Assembly: GCA_025736915.1 (NCBI GenBank)
Contig: CP107049.1
Location: 3,596,001 to 3,660,000 of the forward strand
Direction: 5' to 3'
From: Acinetobacter nosocomialis
GTDB lineage: Bacteria; Pseudomonadota; Gammaproteobacteria; Pseudomonadales; Moraxellaceae
Length of the DNA: 64,000 nucleotides
The translations under genes were made by a program, and so were the position numbers. The notes beneath the pieces were generated by a model. The model saw only the letters and a list, made by a program, of their open reading frames with translations. It had not been told where the DNA came from and ran no database searches. Of the stretch, positions 47,971 through 55,997 are shown one piece after another. The stretch's first letter is position 1. Each line of letters begins with the position of its first letter.

Positions 47971-49197
47971 ATGAGCACTTCACGAGTAAAGCTAACTAAG
48001 CCATTTATCGATCAACTTAAACTCATTCCAGCAATTTATCGCGACAGTGAGATTATTGGTTTTGCTATTCGTGTAAATAATTCCTATAAAACCTATATTG
48101 TGGAGAAGAAAGTAAAAGGTAGGTCAATACGTTGTAAATTAGGAGACTACGAAAACATTACTCTCGAAGAAGCACGTATACTTGCCGAGCAGAAGTTAAA
48201 AGATTTATCTGATACCAATCCTTCAACTATCAAAAATAATAAAATATTAAAAAATAATTTAGATAAGAAAAATTATCAGCCCGTCTTAAATGAAGCTTTC
48301 CAGACTTATATAAATCACCATAAGCTAAAAGAAAGGACATTAGTTGACTATAAAGAAGTCATAGAAAAATACTTAATAGACTGGGGGGAGCTTAAACTAA
48401 TTCATATTACTGAAAAGATGATTGAAGATAAGTATATCCAGTTAACAAAAAGTAGTTATGCAAAAGCGAATCTATCTATGCGGGTATTGAGAGCTGTTTA
48501 TTGTTTTTCGGTTAAGTATTATCAAAATAAAAATAAAGAAACAGTCATACCTATGATGAACCCAGTTACTTTTTTAAATTCGAAACAACTTTGGCAAGCG
48601 ATCCCACCTCGAAATAACTATATTGATAGAGAAAATTTAACAAAATGGGTCCATGCAGTTATTGAATATCAAGGTCGGGGCCAAGAAAATGAAACAAATA
48701 GGGACTTTTTATTAACACTTGTTTTAACAGGGCTTTTTAGAAATGAGTGTGAATGCTTACGTTGGGCGGATCTAGACTTGGACGAAGGAAGCCTTTCTTT
48801 TATAAATACTTATAATAATGAACTCTATAAACTTTATATGGGTGATTTCCTTTGGGATTTAATGAAAAAACGTAAAAGGCAAATTAGGGAAGAATGGGTG
48901 TTCCCATCTGTGAAGTCTAAAACTGGTCATATTGTTAATATTTCAAAATTCCGGAAAAAAATAGAAGAGCAGTGTAATATCTCTTTTACTTTTCAAGATT
49001 TACGTAGAACATTTAATTTTGTTGTAGATCACTTAAGTGATAAACCACTATTTATTAGAAAGGCAGATGAGAAAGAGAAAATACCAGAATCTAACAATGT
49101 GGTTCATGATATGCGTAATGGAATGAATAGGGTAGAACAAGTTGTTCTTGGCATATATAGAGATGAATTTATTAAATCTATCACTATCCATCTATAA
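47971..49197 (+). CDS. Tyrosine-type recombinase/integrase with degenerate active site
   Basis: A 408-residue protein with the layout of P4-type integrases: an N-terminal arm-binding domain (residues 1-80), a SAM-like core-binding domain (about 105-200) and a catalytic domain. ArgI is in TGLFRNE and ArgII in FQDLRRTF, but the usual His before LRR is Gln, the beta-hairpin Lys position reads TYNNELYK, no clear His/Trp box exists, and the best Tyr is in GIYRDEF. It may be decayed or divergent. No excision factor, cargo or duplicated attachment site is visible. Start supported by AGGGATT. Confidence 0.8.
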   Translation: MSTSRVKLTKPFIDQLKLIPAIYRDSEIIGFAIRVNNSYKTYIVEKKVKGRSIRCKLGDYENITLEEARILAEQKLKDLSDTNPSTIKNNKILKNNLDKKNYQPVLNEAFQTYINHHKLKERTLVDYKEVIEKYLIDWGELKLIHITEKMIEDKYIQLTKSSYAKANLSMRVLRAVYCFSVKYYQNKNKETVIPMMNPVTFLNSKQLWQAIPPRNNYIDRENLTKWVHAVIEYQGRGQENETNRDFLLTLVLTGLFRNECECLRWADLDLDEGSLSFINTYNNELYKLYMGDFLWDLMKKRKRQIREEWVFPSVKSKTGHIVNISKFRKKIEEQCNISFTFQDLRRTFNFVVDHLSDKPLFIRKADEKEKIPESNNVVHDMRNGMNRVEQVVLGIYRDEFIKSITIHL

Positions 49198-49660
49198 AAA
49201 TTTTGATTTTTCTAAACTAAAAATAAGAATACAGCCTCTTCTAAAATTAGTGTAAGTTTATAGTAAGTTTTGTCAGTAAAACACCGAATGATTATTCTTT
49301 CACACTTCCTACAACCATTTGTAATTGATGAATTTTATACTTGACTAAAACACTTGGAATTTATACAGTAGTGGAGTATTTTTGATAATTATTATTATTG
49401 CTTAGTCCTGAAATACAGTAAGAAGCCTATTCGCTATGAATAGGCTTTTTGCTTTGTTTTAATTGATAACTTAAGTCTAAATTTCTTAAAAATTAATCTA
49501 ATAAAATCAAATAAATAGTTTTTTAGGCGGTTTTAATAAATTGAAAAAAATTGACACGTAAATTTTCATTATGAACAAAACTGATTTAAATAGTAGTCAA
49601 AGTGAAACATACCTAAATGCTAAGTTTAATTTTCACTAAACGAGGCATAGGAGTGTCATC
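49198..49660. other. Region between the integrase and the small membrane peptide gene
   Basis: 463 bases without an annotated protein gene. It holds a promoter-terminator pair that could make an 80-base RNA (separate entry), and then AT-rich sequence with the small gene's ribosome-binding site. Confidence 0.45.
49376..49455 (+). ncRNA. Candidate small RNA with its own terminator
   Basis: TTGACT (49341-49346) and TACAGT (49364-49369) with 17-base spacing form a possible promoter. A perfect ten-pair hairpin, AAGCCTATTC / GAATAGGCTT (49423-49447), with a T-rich tail ends the unit. No open frame lies between. The hairpin is over 220 bases past the integrase stop, so it may instead be a distant terminator for that gene. 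Confidence 0.4.
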
Positions 49661-49756
49661 ATGTTAAAAGCAATGTTTTTCTTCAGTGCAGGTGCAATGT
49701 TTGGCTATTGTTATAAACATAAGAATGATAAAGCCGAAGCTGATAAATCTAAATAA
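49661..49756 (+). CDS. 31-residue small membrane protein
   Basis: ATG through TAA encodes 31 residues: MLKAMFFFSAGAMFGYCYKH, then a charged Lys/Asp/Glu tail ending in KSK. AGGAG lies about nine bases before the ATG, and a strong terminator starts six bases past the stop. The hydrophobic first 18 residues could span or sit in the inner membrane, with the charged tail in the cytoplasm. No homologous family is recalled. The ribosome-binding site, compact hydrophobic/charged design and own terminator argue for a real gene. Confidence 0.6.
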   Translation: MLKAMFFFSAGAMFGYCYKHKNDKAEADKSK

Positions 49757-49762
49757 GCACTG

Positions 49763-49787
49763 AAAAACCGCCTATATGGCGGTTTTT
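49763..49787. terminator. Terminator of the small membrane protein gene
   Basis: AAAAACCGCC / GGCGGTTTTT stem with a five-base loop. It overlaps the stop codon of the opposing LysR gene by two bases and may end both transcripts. Confidence 0.8.
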
Positions 49788-50685
49788 AATGAGCAGCATT
49801 AGATAAGTTTGCTTGAATAATTTGTACAAGCTCTCTTGCTGCTTTTGATAAGGGTTTATCTTGGAGCCAGATGAGATAGATAGATAGAGGTAAATGATTT
49901 TTTGTATTTTTAAAATCTAGTTGAACTAAATGTCCTTGCTCAATTTTTTCTTTTATTAAAGATAAAGGAAAATTTCCCCATCCCAAACCAGCCTCGACCA
50001 TATGAATGGCAGTTTGTAAACTGTTGGTTTTCCAATACATGGCCCCAACGATGGAACGTGAGTCCTGCATATTTAATTCACTACTTGCAACCACAATTTG
50101 CCGAACATTAATTAATTCTTCGATAGAGATTAACTTATTCTTTTGTTCTAAAAGTGGATGATGAGCAGAAATTGTGGCGACTAGAGTTTCATTCATCACC
50201 AATTGCAAACTTTCACGCATTTTTATATTGAGATCTGAACCTGCAAGGCAAAGACTAATATTTTCTGTATAGAGCAAATTTAGAATATCGTCTTGTGGAG
50301 CTGTAATAATCTCTATGTTAAGTAAGGGAAATTTGTCAGCCAGTTTCTTTATGGCTTTAAAAAGTAAATCGGTATTCGCATCTGAAACAACACCAATTTT
50401 TAGTTTACTTTCAAGCCCTAATGAAAGTTCATAGGCATGGGTGCCTAATAGCCTAAGTTGCTCAGCAATAATTCTTGCTTGAGGTTCTAATGCTAAAGCT
50501 GCCGAAGTAGGAATAACTTTACGGTGAGTACGTTCAAACAGGGGATAACCAAGTTCTGCCTCGATATTGGCAACAGCCATGCTCACTGCTGATGGTACTC
50601 GATTTAACTTACGCGCCGCTGCCGAAAAAGATCCTGTATCTAATACAGTTAAGAAAAGCTCTATATTTTCGCTATTAAAATTCAT
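49786..50685 (-). CDS. LysR-family transcriptional regulator
   Basis: A 299-residue regulator. The N-terminal winged helix-turn-helix is ENIELFLTVLDTGSFSAAARKL through VPSAVSMAVANIEAELGYPLFER (residues about 5-55); the remainder is the periplasmic-binding-protein-like effector domain. It is divergent from the PACE efflux gene by about 90 bases. In A. baumannii the PACE pump gene aceI is activated by a divergent LysR (AceR), so a like relation is probable here. Confidence 0.88.
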   Translation of the reverse strand: MNFNSENIELFLTVLDTGSFSAAARKLNRVPSAVSMAVANIEAELGYPLFERTHRKVIPTSAALALEPQARIIAEQLRLLGTHAYELSLGLESKLKIGVVSDANTDLLFKAIKKLADKFPLLNIEIITAPQDDILNLLYTENISLCLAGSDLNIKMRESLQLVMNETLVATISAHHPLLEQKNKLISIEELINVRQIVVASSELNMQDSRSIVGAMYWKTNSLQTAIHMVEAGLGWGNFPLSLIKEKIEQGHLVQLDFKNTKNHLPLSIYLIWLQDKPLSKAARELVQIIQANLSNAAH

Positions 50686-50710
50686 TTTGATATCAGTAGA
50701 ACTGAAAGCT

Positions 50711-50734
50711 GTTAACTTTATGTATGATTTTAAC
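50711..50734. promoter_or_regulatory. Candidate LysR box between the LysR and PACE genes
   Basis: GTTAA (50711-50715) and TTAAC (50730-50734) form an inverted repeat with a 14-base centre in the divergent intergenic region, about the size of LysR recognition sites. Confidence 0.3.
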
Positions 50735-50774
50735 TGAAACTAAAATAAAAAGAAGTAAGAAAAGATGATTGGTT

Positions 50775-51212
50775 ATGCAAGGTTTAAAGCGTCGTATTGT
50801 TTATGTGTCCTCATATGAAATTATTGGAATGGTGATTTCATCGGTTGGTTTAGCTCTTCTCGCTGGCGATAGTGTAGAGCATACTGGTCCGCTCTCAGTC
50901 ATGATTACGACCATTGCGGTAACATGGAACTTTATTTACAACATTCTTTACGAAAAATGGGAAGCTCGCCAAGAAAATAAGTCACGTACGGTTAAACGTA
51001 GAATCGGACATGCGATCGGTTTTCAGATCACTTTGGTGATGTTCTTAATTCCGCTGATTGCATGGTGGATGAATATTTCTCTCGTTGCCGCATTCTGGCT
51101 AGATGTTGCCTTTATTATCATCATTCCAATTTATACATTTATATTTAACTGGACGTTCGATAAATTATTTGGATTACCTGCTTCTGCACAGGTAAAGATT
51201 GTTCAAGAGTAA
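50775..51212 (+). CDS. PACE-family multidrug/biocide efflux transporter
   Basis: A 145-residue inner-membrane protein with four helices in two tandem bacterial-transmembrane-pair repeats: RIVYVSSYEIIGMVISS with WNFIYNILYEKWEAR, and RIGHAIGFQITLVMFLIPLIAW with YTFIFNWTFDKLFGLP. The membrane Glu in the first helix (YEIIG) is the conserved, functionally essential residue of PACE proteins. Substrates of relatives include chlorhexidine, acriflavine and short diamines. The sequence differs from AceI, so it is a second paralogue. ATG at 50775 is preferred to a TTG two codons upstream. Confidence 0.9.
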   Translation: MQGLKRRIVYVSSYEIIGMVISSVGLALLAGDSVEHTGPLSVMITTIAVTWNFIYNILYEKWEARQENKSRTVKRRIGHAIGFQITLVMFLIPLIAWWMNISLVAAFWLDVAFIIIIPIYTFIFNWTFDKLFGLPASAQVKIVQE

Positions 51213-51226
51213 AAGAAACTATTTAA

Positions 51227-51264
51227 GAGATATCAAAGTACTGATCTGTTAACTTTGATATCTC
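51227..51264. repeat. 13-bp intergenic hairpin without a U-tract
   Basis: GAGATATCAAAGT (51227-51239) and ACTTTGATATCTC (51252-51264) are perfect inverted copies around a 12-base loop, between the convergent PACE and permease genes. There is no good T-run on either side. Confidence 0.6.
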
Positions 51265-51272
51265 ATCTGAAA

Positions 51273-52688
51273 TTATTTAATTTGTTCAAGCTCAAGATTT
51301 TTTGAAACCTTTATTTGAGCTCTTTTTGCTAACACATAATATAAAAGCGCAGTTGATAACAATCCAACTAACCAAGATAAATCAACTCCACCTAGCATTT
51401 GAGCAATTTGTCCTTTGTAAAATTTGCTATCGATAAAGGGTAGTTGAAGTAATATGCCAATAAAATAACAAGCTATACCAATGGTGTTCCAGCGTCCATA
51501 TTTACCATTTGGATCATATAGTGCGTCGACATCACATTCTTCTTTAGAAATAAAATAATAATCAACTAAATTAATTGCACTCCAAGGAATGAAAAATGTC
51601 AAAAGAAATAAAATAAAAGCTTTGAATGCACTTAAGAAGGTATGTTCACCTACAACAGCAATAAATGTCGAGATCAGAACCATTGCAAGAACAATGATAA
51701 GTCGGGTCAGTTTTGAAATCTGTCCAGTTGGTTTAAAACTATTCCAAATGGTCGCTATACACATAAAACTGCCATAAGCATTGAGTGTGGATAAAGTGAC
51801 CTTTCCAAATGCAATACTAAAATATAAGAAAGTAATTATGAGAGCGATAGGGTTCATGCCTACAACATACTGAACTTCATTACCGACAAAACCACCATTC
51901 GATACTTGAGCAATCAATACACCTAGCGTCATAGAAATCTGTGAACCGACTAAAGATCCGAGTCCAACCGCCCAAAACACCCGATTTGAAGAGGTCTTTG
52001 TAGGTAAATAACGAGAGTAATCGGCAACATAAGGCCCAAACGAAATTTGCCAAGAAGCAGAAAGAGAAACAGCTAGTAAAAATGATGACCAGCTAAAATG
52101 GCGTACCGCAAGCAATTCTGAAATATTCGAGAGAGCCAAAATTTGAGTAAGGATAATAATAAAAGCAATTAAACCGATAACGCTTGCGACTTTTCCTACC
52201 CAGTGAATTAAGCGATAGCCAATAGTTGCAAATACAATAATAAAACAAGCATAAATTAAAATACCTATCGTATTACTGACTTGTGCAAGGTGTGCAATTG
52301 CTTTACCTGCCAGTACTTCACCAGTTGCGGTAAAGCCAATATACATTAGGCAAACCAGAATAATGGGAATGCATGCACCATACACTCCAAATTGAACCCG
52401 ACTGGAAATCATTTGAGGGAGACCAAGTTTTGGTCCTTGGGCTGCATGCAAAGCCATGACAGCAGCACCAAAACATTGTCCGATAAAGAGGCCAATGATT
52501 GACCAAAATACATCGCCACCTAATACGACGGCTAAAGCACCCGTGACAATCGCTGTAATCTGTAAATTGGCACCAAACCAAAGCGTAAATTGGGCGAATA
52601 TACTGCCATGCCTTTCATTTTCAGGAATAAAGTCAATACTTCGGTTTTCAACAAACCCACTTTTCGATGTTCCAGTTGATGAGTCCAT
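51273..52688 (-). CDS. NCS1-family purine/pyrimidine permease (cytosine permease-like)
   Basis: A 471-residue inner-membrane transporter with about 12 helices. NRSIDFIPENERHGS leads into FTLWFGANLQITAIVTGALAVVLGGDVFWSI, the opening typical of NCS1 nucleobase permeases such as CodB, and SWQISFGPYVADYSRYLP is the conserved central block. Substrate candidates are cytosine, purines, allantoin or related compounds; no catabolic gene is adjacent to decide. AAGGAG supports ATG 52688, and the longer frame upstream is rejected. Confidence 0.88.
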   Translation of the reverse strand: MDSSTGTSKSGFVENRSIDFIPENERHGSIFAQFTLWFGANLQITAIVTGALAVVLGGDVFWSIIGLFIGQCFGAAVMALHAAQGPKLGLPQMISSRVQFGVYGACIPIILVCLMYIGFTATGEVLAGKAIAHLAQVSNTIGILIYACFIIVFATIGYRLIHWVGKVASVIGLIAFIIILTQILALSNISELLAVRHFSWSSFLLAVSLSASWQISFGPYVADYSRYLPTKTSSNRVFWAVGLGSLVGSQISMTLGVLIAQVSNGGFVGNEVQYVVGMNPIALIITFLYFSIAFGKVTLSTLNAYGSFMCIATIWNSFKPTGQISKLTRLIIVLAMVLISTFIAVVGEHTFLSAFKAFILFLLTFFIPWSAINLVDYYFISKEECDVDALYDPNGKYGRWNTIGIACYFIGILLQLPFIDSKFYKGQIAQMLGGVDLSWLVGLLSTALLYYVLAKRAQIKVSKNLELEQIK

Positions 52689-52913
52689 AACACTCTCCTT
52701 ATCCTTTAAGAGCTTTTCTTTTATTAGAATCCATTTTGTACAAACAAATACAAACATGTATATACAAGTTATTTAAAAAAGAAGCAATGGGTTTATTTAA
52801 ATCATTGCTATAAAATTTGTGGGCTCATAAATTTAGATGTGCTGTGAAAATTCAACTGGTGTTGTGACTGATTTTATAAATATGAAAAGATTTAATCTGT
52901 AAATTAAGCTTAT

Positions 52914-52935
52914 AAAAAAGCCCTCTAATGAGGGC
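52914..52935 (-). terminator. Terminator of the coiled-coil protein gene
   Basis: GCCCTC / GAGGGC stem with a four-base loop, followed on the minus strand by six T residues; seven bases past the stop. Confidence 0.8.
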
Positions 52936-52941
52936 AGATCA

Positions 52942-53406
52942 TCAGACTTCTGCATCAAGAATGGCCTGAAAAAATACAGGTAGTTCCGAAAATTGAACTA
53001 ACTGAGTTTTATCATCGTGCTTATAATAGTATTGATAGTGGGGCGTTTCAAAAGCGCTATCGAGATATTGTGTTGCATCAGAAAATTGAGCTTTTGCAAC
53101 GGGTTTATCTTTCTTAAATTTAACGATAATTGGGTTCACAGAGTTTAATTTAACGGGTACACCATTTTCAAATTTGGCAGTTTCAATCAGTAAAGAGATT
53201 TTAAAATCACCAAATACGACACAAAACTGACCTCCTTTTTCTGTTTTAATTTCTCGATCGTGAAATAGTTCTTTGAATAAGTCTTTTAATGATTCTCTGT
53301 GCTTATCTAAAGCTAACTGAAAATCATGATCTTGCTGTTCTAGTTTCTCTTGCTCTTCTTTTAGCAATCTGGCCTGTTTTTCGATTGTTGTAAAATCCAA
53401 ATTCAT
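52942..53406 (-). CDS. Hypothetical cytoplasmic protein with N-terminal coiled coil
   Basis: A 154-residue soluble protein. Residues 1-50 are a charged heptad-rich helix (IEKQARLLKEEQEKLEQQDHDFQLALDKH, key residues given) and the rest is a mixed alpha/beta domain with FCVVFGDFKISLLIETA and several Lys/Asp-rich strands. No family recognised. AAGGAG at eight bases fixes ATG 53406. It lies after the EamA gene on the same strand, with a gap of about 115 bases. Confidence 0.7.
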   Translation of the reverse strand: MNLDFTTIEKQARLLKEEQEKLEQQDHDFQLALDKHRESLKDLFKELFHDREIKTEKGGQFCVVFGDFKISLLIETAKFENGVPVKLNSVNPIIVKFKKDKPVAKAQFSDATQYLDSAFETPHYQYYYKHDDKTQLVQFSELPVFFQAILDAEV

Positions 53407-53520
53407 CTTAATTTCTCCTTGTTGTGTTTTTAAAACTATATATGGCAACCAATTGTTAAGTTTTAAAGAAACATACATTCTTTGTTACAACGCAATAATT
53501 AAGATGAATTTGTGTGATCA

Positions 53521-54450
53521 CTATTTCGTACAAGGCTTAGCCATAAGTGTCGGACGCTTGATTTGAATAAATCCTCCACTACTTAGCACGCCTAACATGA
53601 CTAAAGCAGTCCCTATAAGTTGCCAGATATTAAGAGCTTGACCAGCCAACAGTGCCACCAACATACTAAAAACTGGAACAAAATTAAAAAAGATTGATGC
53701 TCGGCCTGCGCCTAGTTTTTGAATGCCATTAAACCAAAATAAATAAGCAATCATGGTAGAGCAGATAATGACGTAACCCATTACCAAGTGTGCACTAATA
53801 GGTGCCATAACAACTGCTTTAAATGGATGTTCGAAAATTATACTTAATATGATTAAAGTCAAAGCACCGAACAACATAGAGAAAGTAGTAGTTTCTAAAG
53901 GCGTAGCATTTTTTACATAACGGCGTGATAACACGTTGGCTAAACAAAAGCTGATACCACCGAGTAAGATGAATAAGTCACCGATTGCTATTTTTAAATG
54001 AAGTAGCGTTGAAATATGTCCATGGCTAATAACGAAAAGCACACCACTTAAACCAAATACAACACCGATAGATTTAGGAAGTGTTAATTTTTCTCCATCA
54101 AGCAAAATTGCTAACAGTAGAGTAATCAATGGAGTAGTTGCCATGATTAAAGCACCGTTGACTGCTGATGTGGTTTGTAAGCCATAGAAACAGCCTATAT
54201 TAAAACCAGCAATACCTATAATTCCAATAAGAAGATAGATAAATAAATTCTGCCGTAAAACGTTCCAACGCAATTTTCCCATGGCCGCAAAAACAATAAA
54301 TAGGCCAAGGCTTGCAAGCGTAAAACGTTCAGCTGCTGCTGAAAGAGGAGGCATAGATTGGATAATATAAGACATCGCATTAAATGCTGAGCCCCAAAAA
54401 AGCATCGTTATTACAACACCTGTGTAGGCATAAACCATCGTTTTATTCAT
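53521..54450 (-). CDS. EamA-family (DMT superfamily) transporter
   Basis: A 309-residue membrane protein with ten helices in two EamA repeats: TMLFWGSAFNAMSYIIQSMPPLSAAAERF opens the first, and GDLFILLGGISFCLANVLSRRYVKNATPLETTTFSM the second. GCFYGLQTTSAVNGALIMATTPLITLLLA is the usual repeat end. Members export amino acids and metabolites. CGGAG supports ATG 54450. It is divergent from a LysR gene across 94 bases, so that regulator probably controls it. Confidence 0.88.
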   Translation of the reverse strand: MNKTMVYAYTGVVITMLFWGSAFNAMSYIIQSMPPLSAAAERFTLASLGLFIVFAAMGKLRWNVLRQNLFIYLLIGIIGIAGFNIGCFYGLQTTSAVNGALIMATTPLITLLLAILLDGEKLTLPKSIGVVFGLSGVLFVISHGHISTLLHLKIAIGDLFILLGGISFCLANVLSRRYVKNATPLETTTFSMLFGALTLIILSIIFEHPFKAVVMAPISAHLVMGYVIICSTMIAYLFWFNGIQKLGAGRASIFFNFVPVFSMLVALLAGQALNIWQLIGTALVMLGVLSSGGFIQIKRPTLMAKPCTK

Positions 54451-54466
54451 GATAGGGCTCCGAAAA

Positions 54467-54482
54467 AGAATATCTCTATTCT
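54467..54482. promoter_or_regulatory. Candidate operator between the EamA and LysR genes
   Basis: AGAATA-N4-TATTCT is a perfect 16-base palindrome, 17 bases upstream of the EamA start codon. It could be the binding site of the divergent LysR regulator. Confidence 0.35.
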
Positions 54483-54544
54483 GAGTAATCACTTAAAGGT
54501 GTACAATTCCATATTAATTCATCTCTGATGTGAAAATTTGCACA

Positions 54545-55396
54545 ATGATAGATTGGGAAAATTTACATTACTTTTCGGTTTTTTCTGAAGAAAAATCACT
54601 TTCAGCTGCGGCAAGAAAGTTAGGGGTTGACCATGCCACTGTTGCAAGAAGAATCGCTCAGTTAGAACAGAACTTAAAATTAAAATTAGTTGATCGTAGA
54701 CCTCGGACTTATGTTTTAACATCGGAAGGCGAGCGGCTTGCCCAAGTAGTGGCACGTATGATGGAAGAGACGTTTTCTATTGAGCGGCTTGCTCTAGCTG
54801 GACAGCAGGAAGTTACGGGGACTGTTTCTATTAGTATGCCTCCATTAACGGCTGCTCATCTAATCATGCCTCATCTCGGAAAGTTTTATCGTCATTATCC
54901 GCAATTAAAACTGCGTGTACTTGGAGATGTTCATTATGTATCTTTACAGCATAGAGAGGCTGATATTGCTGTAAGATTTGGGCGACCTAAAGATGAATAT
55001 TTAGTTGCTCGTAAAGTCGGAGAAATTCCTTTTGGAATATATGCTACCCCAAGTTATTTGGCTTCAACGAACCAAGAAAATTATGAGTGGATTAGTGTAG
55101 AGGTTGGCGGGGTACATGGACAGAAACAACAAAAATTAAAAGAGAAATTGAATAATAAAGACCCGCTCATGGTTACTAATCATCCTGAGTTGCAATGGAG
55201 AGCTGCATGTGGGGGAGTAGGTTTAGCTGTACTACCTGACTTTTTAGGTCAACAAGGCAATTTGATAAAATTACCCGATAATGATCCGATGAGCGCTGAA
55301 ATTTGGTTGGTCATACACGAAGATCTACGGAGTAGTCCTGTGGTAAGGGTAGTGATGGATTTTCTTTTAAATTGTTTTGAACCATTTAGAGTTTAA
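54545..55396 (+). CDS. LysR-family transcriptional regulator
   Basis: A 283-residue regulator. MIDWENLHYFSVFSEEKSLSAAARKLGVDHATVARRIAQLEQNL is the helix-turn-helix region (residues 1-45, key blocks given), followed by a substrate-binding-like domain. It is of the branch that often regulates divergent EamA exporters. ATG at 54545 is used; an in-frame GTG five codons earlier is less likely. Confidence 0.88.
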   Translation: MIDWENLHYFSVFSEEKSLSAAARKLGVDHATVARRIAQLEQNLKLKLVDRRPRTYVLTSEGERLAQVVARMMEETFSIERLALAGQQEVTGTVSISMPPLTAAHLIMPHLGKFYRHYPQLKLRVLGDVHYVSLQHREADIAVRFGRPKDEYLVARKVGEIPFGIYATPSYLASTNQENYEWISVEVGGVHGQKQQKLKEKLNNKDPLMVTNHPELQWRAACGGVGLAVLPDFLGQQGNLIKLPDNDPMSAEIWLVIHEDLRSSPVVRVVMDFLLNCFEPFRV

Positions 55397-55453
55397 TTTT
55401 AAATTTTCTTTAACTCTGTTTTTCCTGATGTATCTATTAAATTAAAAGATTTT

Positions 55454-55633
55454 TTATTCGTCGGGAAAAATCCCTGCATCTTCTCGTGCCTGTTTTAAAG
55501 CTAGAAAAAAGCATAGTAGAAAAAGTAATCCAATAAAAAATAAGAAAAAATCTAAATGACTAATACCTATACCAATTCCGAAAGCCCCTAAACTTAATAA
55601 TAAAATACAAAAGATTTTCCAAAAAATAAGCAT
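55454..55633 (-). CDS. 59-residue putative two-helix membrane protein
   Basis: An ATG-to-TAA frame of 60 codons. Two hydrophobic stretches (residues about 3-24 and 29-46; FFLFFIGLLFLLCFFLA) are separated by a short SHLD turn and followed by a charged, soluble tail, KQAREDAGIFPDE. The composition is typical of a real small inner-membrane protein, but there is no Shine-Dalgarno sequence before the ATG and I recall no family. It lies opposite the tail of the LysR gene region. Confidence 0.45.
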   Translation of the reverse strand: MLIFWKIFCILLLSLGAFGIGIGISHLDFFLFFIGLLFLLCFFLALKQAREDAGIFPDE

Positions 55634-55962
55634 GCGGTTTTATAGTAAAAACTTGAAGTTAGGTTGTAATTGAAGAATATTTCTAGATTTGTTTATGTTT
55701 TTTTTCTTATAGGTTGTGTAAAACTTTATAATTTATGAAGTTACATACTATGAAGGTTTGCTTTTATGTCAAACTATCTACATGAGAGATTTTTTAATTA
55801 TATTGCACATTAATCTCTATAAAATTCATATTTTCTTAATTAATAGAATGATAATTCTTTAGAAAGCCTGTAGAATAGGAAGTCTAAATTTTATTTTTAA
55901 TTAATTTTTGTTTAAAATTAACCGGTTAAATGGTTTTATCAAACTTTTGTTAAAAAAAAGAC

Positions 55963-55991
55963 TTGATATTTAAGCTAAATTTTGAAATTAT
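55963..55991 (+). promoter_or_regulatory. Promoter of the candidate small RNA
   Basis: TTGATA (55963-55968), 17 bases, AATTAT (55986-55991). Five of six and four of six matches to the sigma-70 boxes, at the right distance from the first hairpin. Confidence 0.4.
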
Positions 55992-55997
55992 AGTTAT

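Noticed and set aside
55766-55813. 15-codon frame (MSNYLHERFFNYIAH) with AAGG upstream
   Set aside because: Plausible spacing but very short, with no attenuator or downstream gene to make sense of it as a leader peptide.
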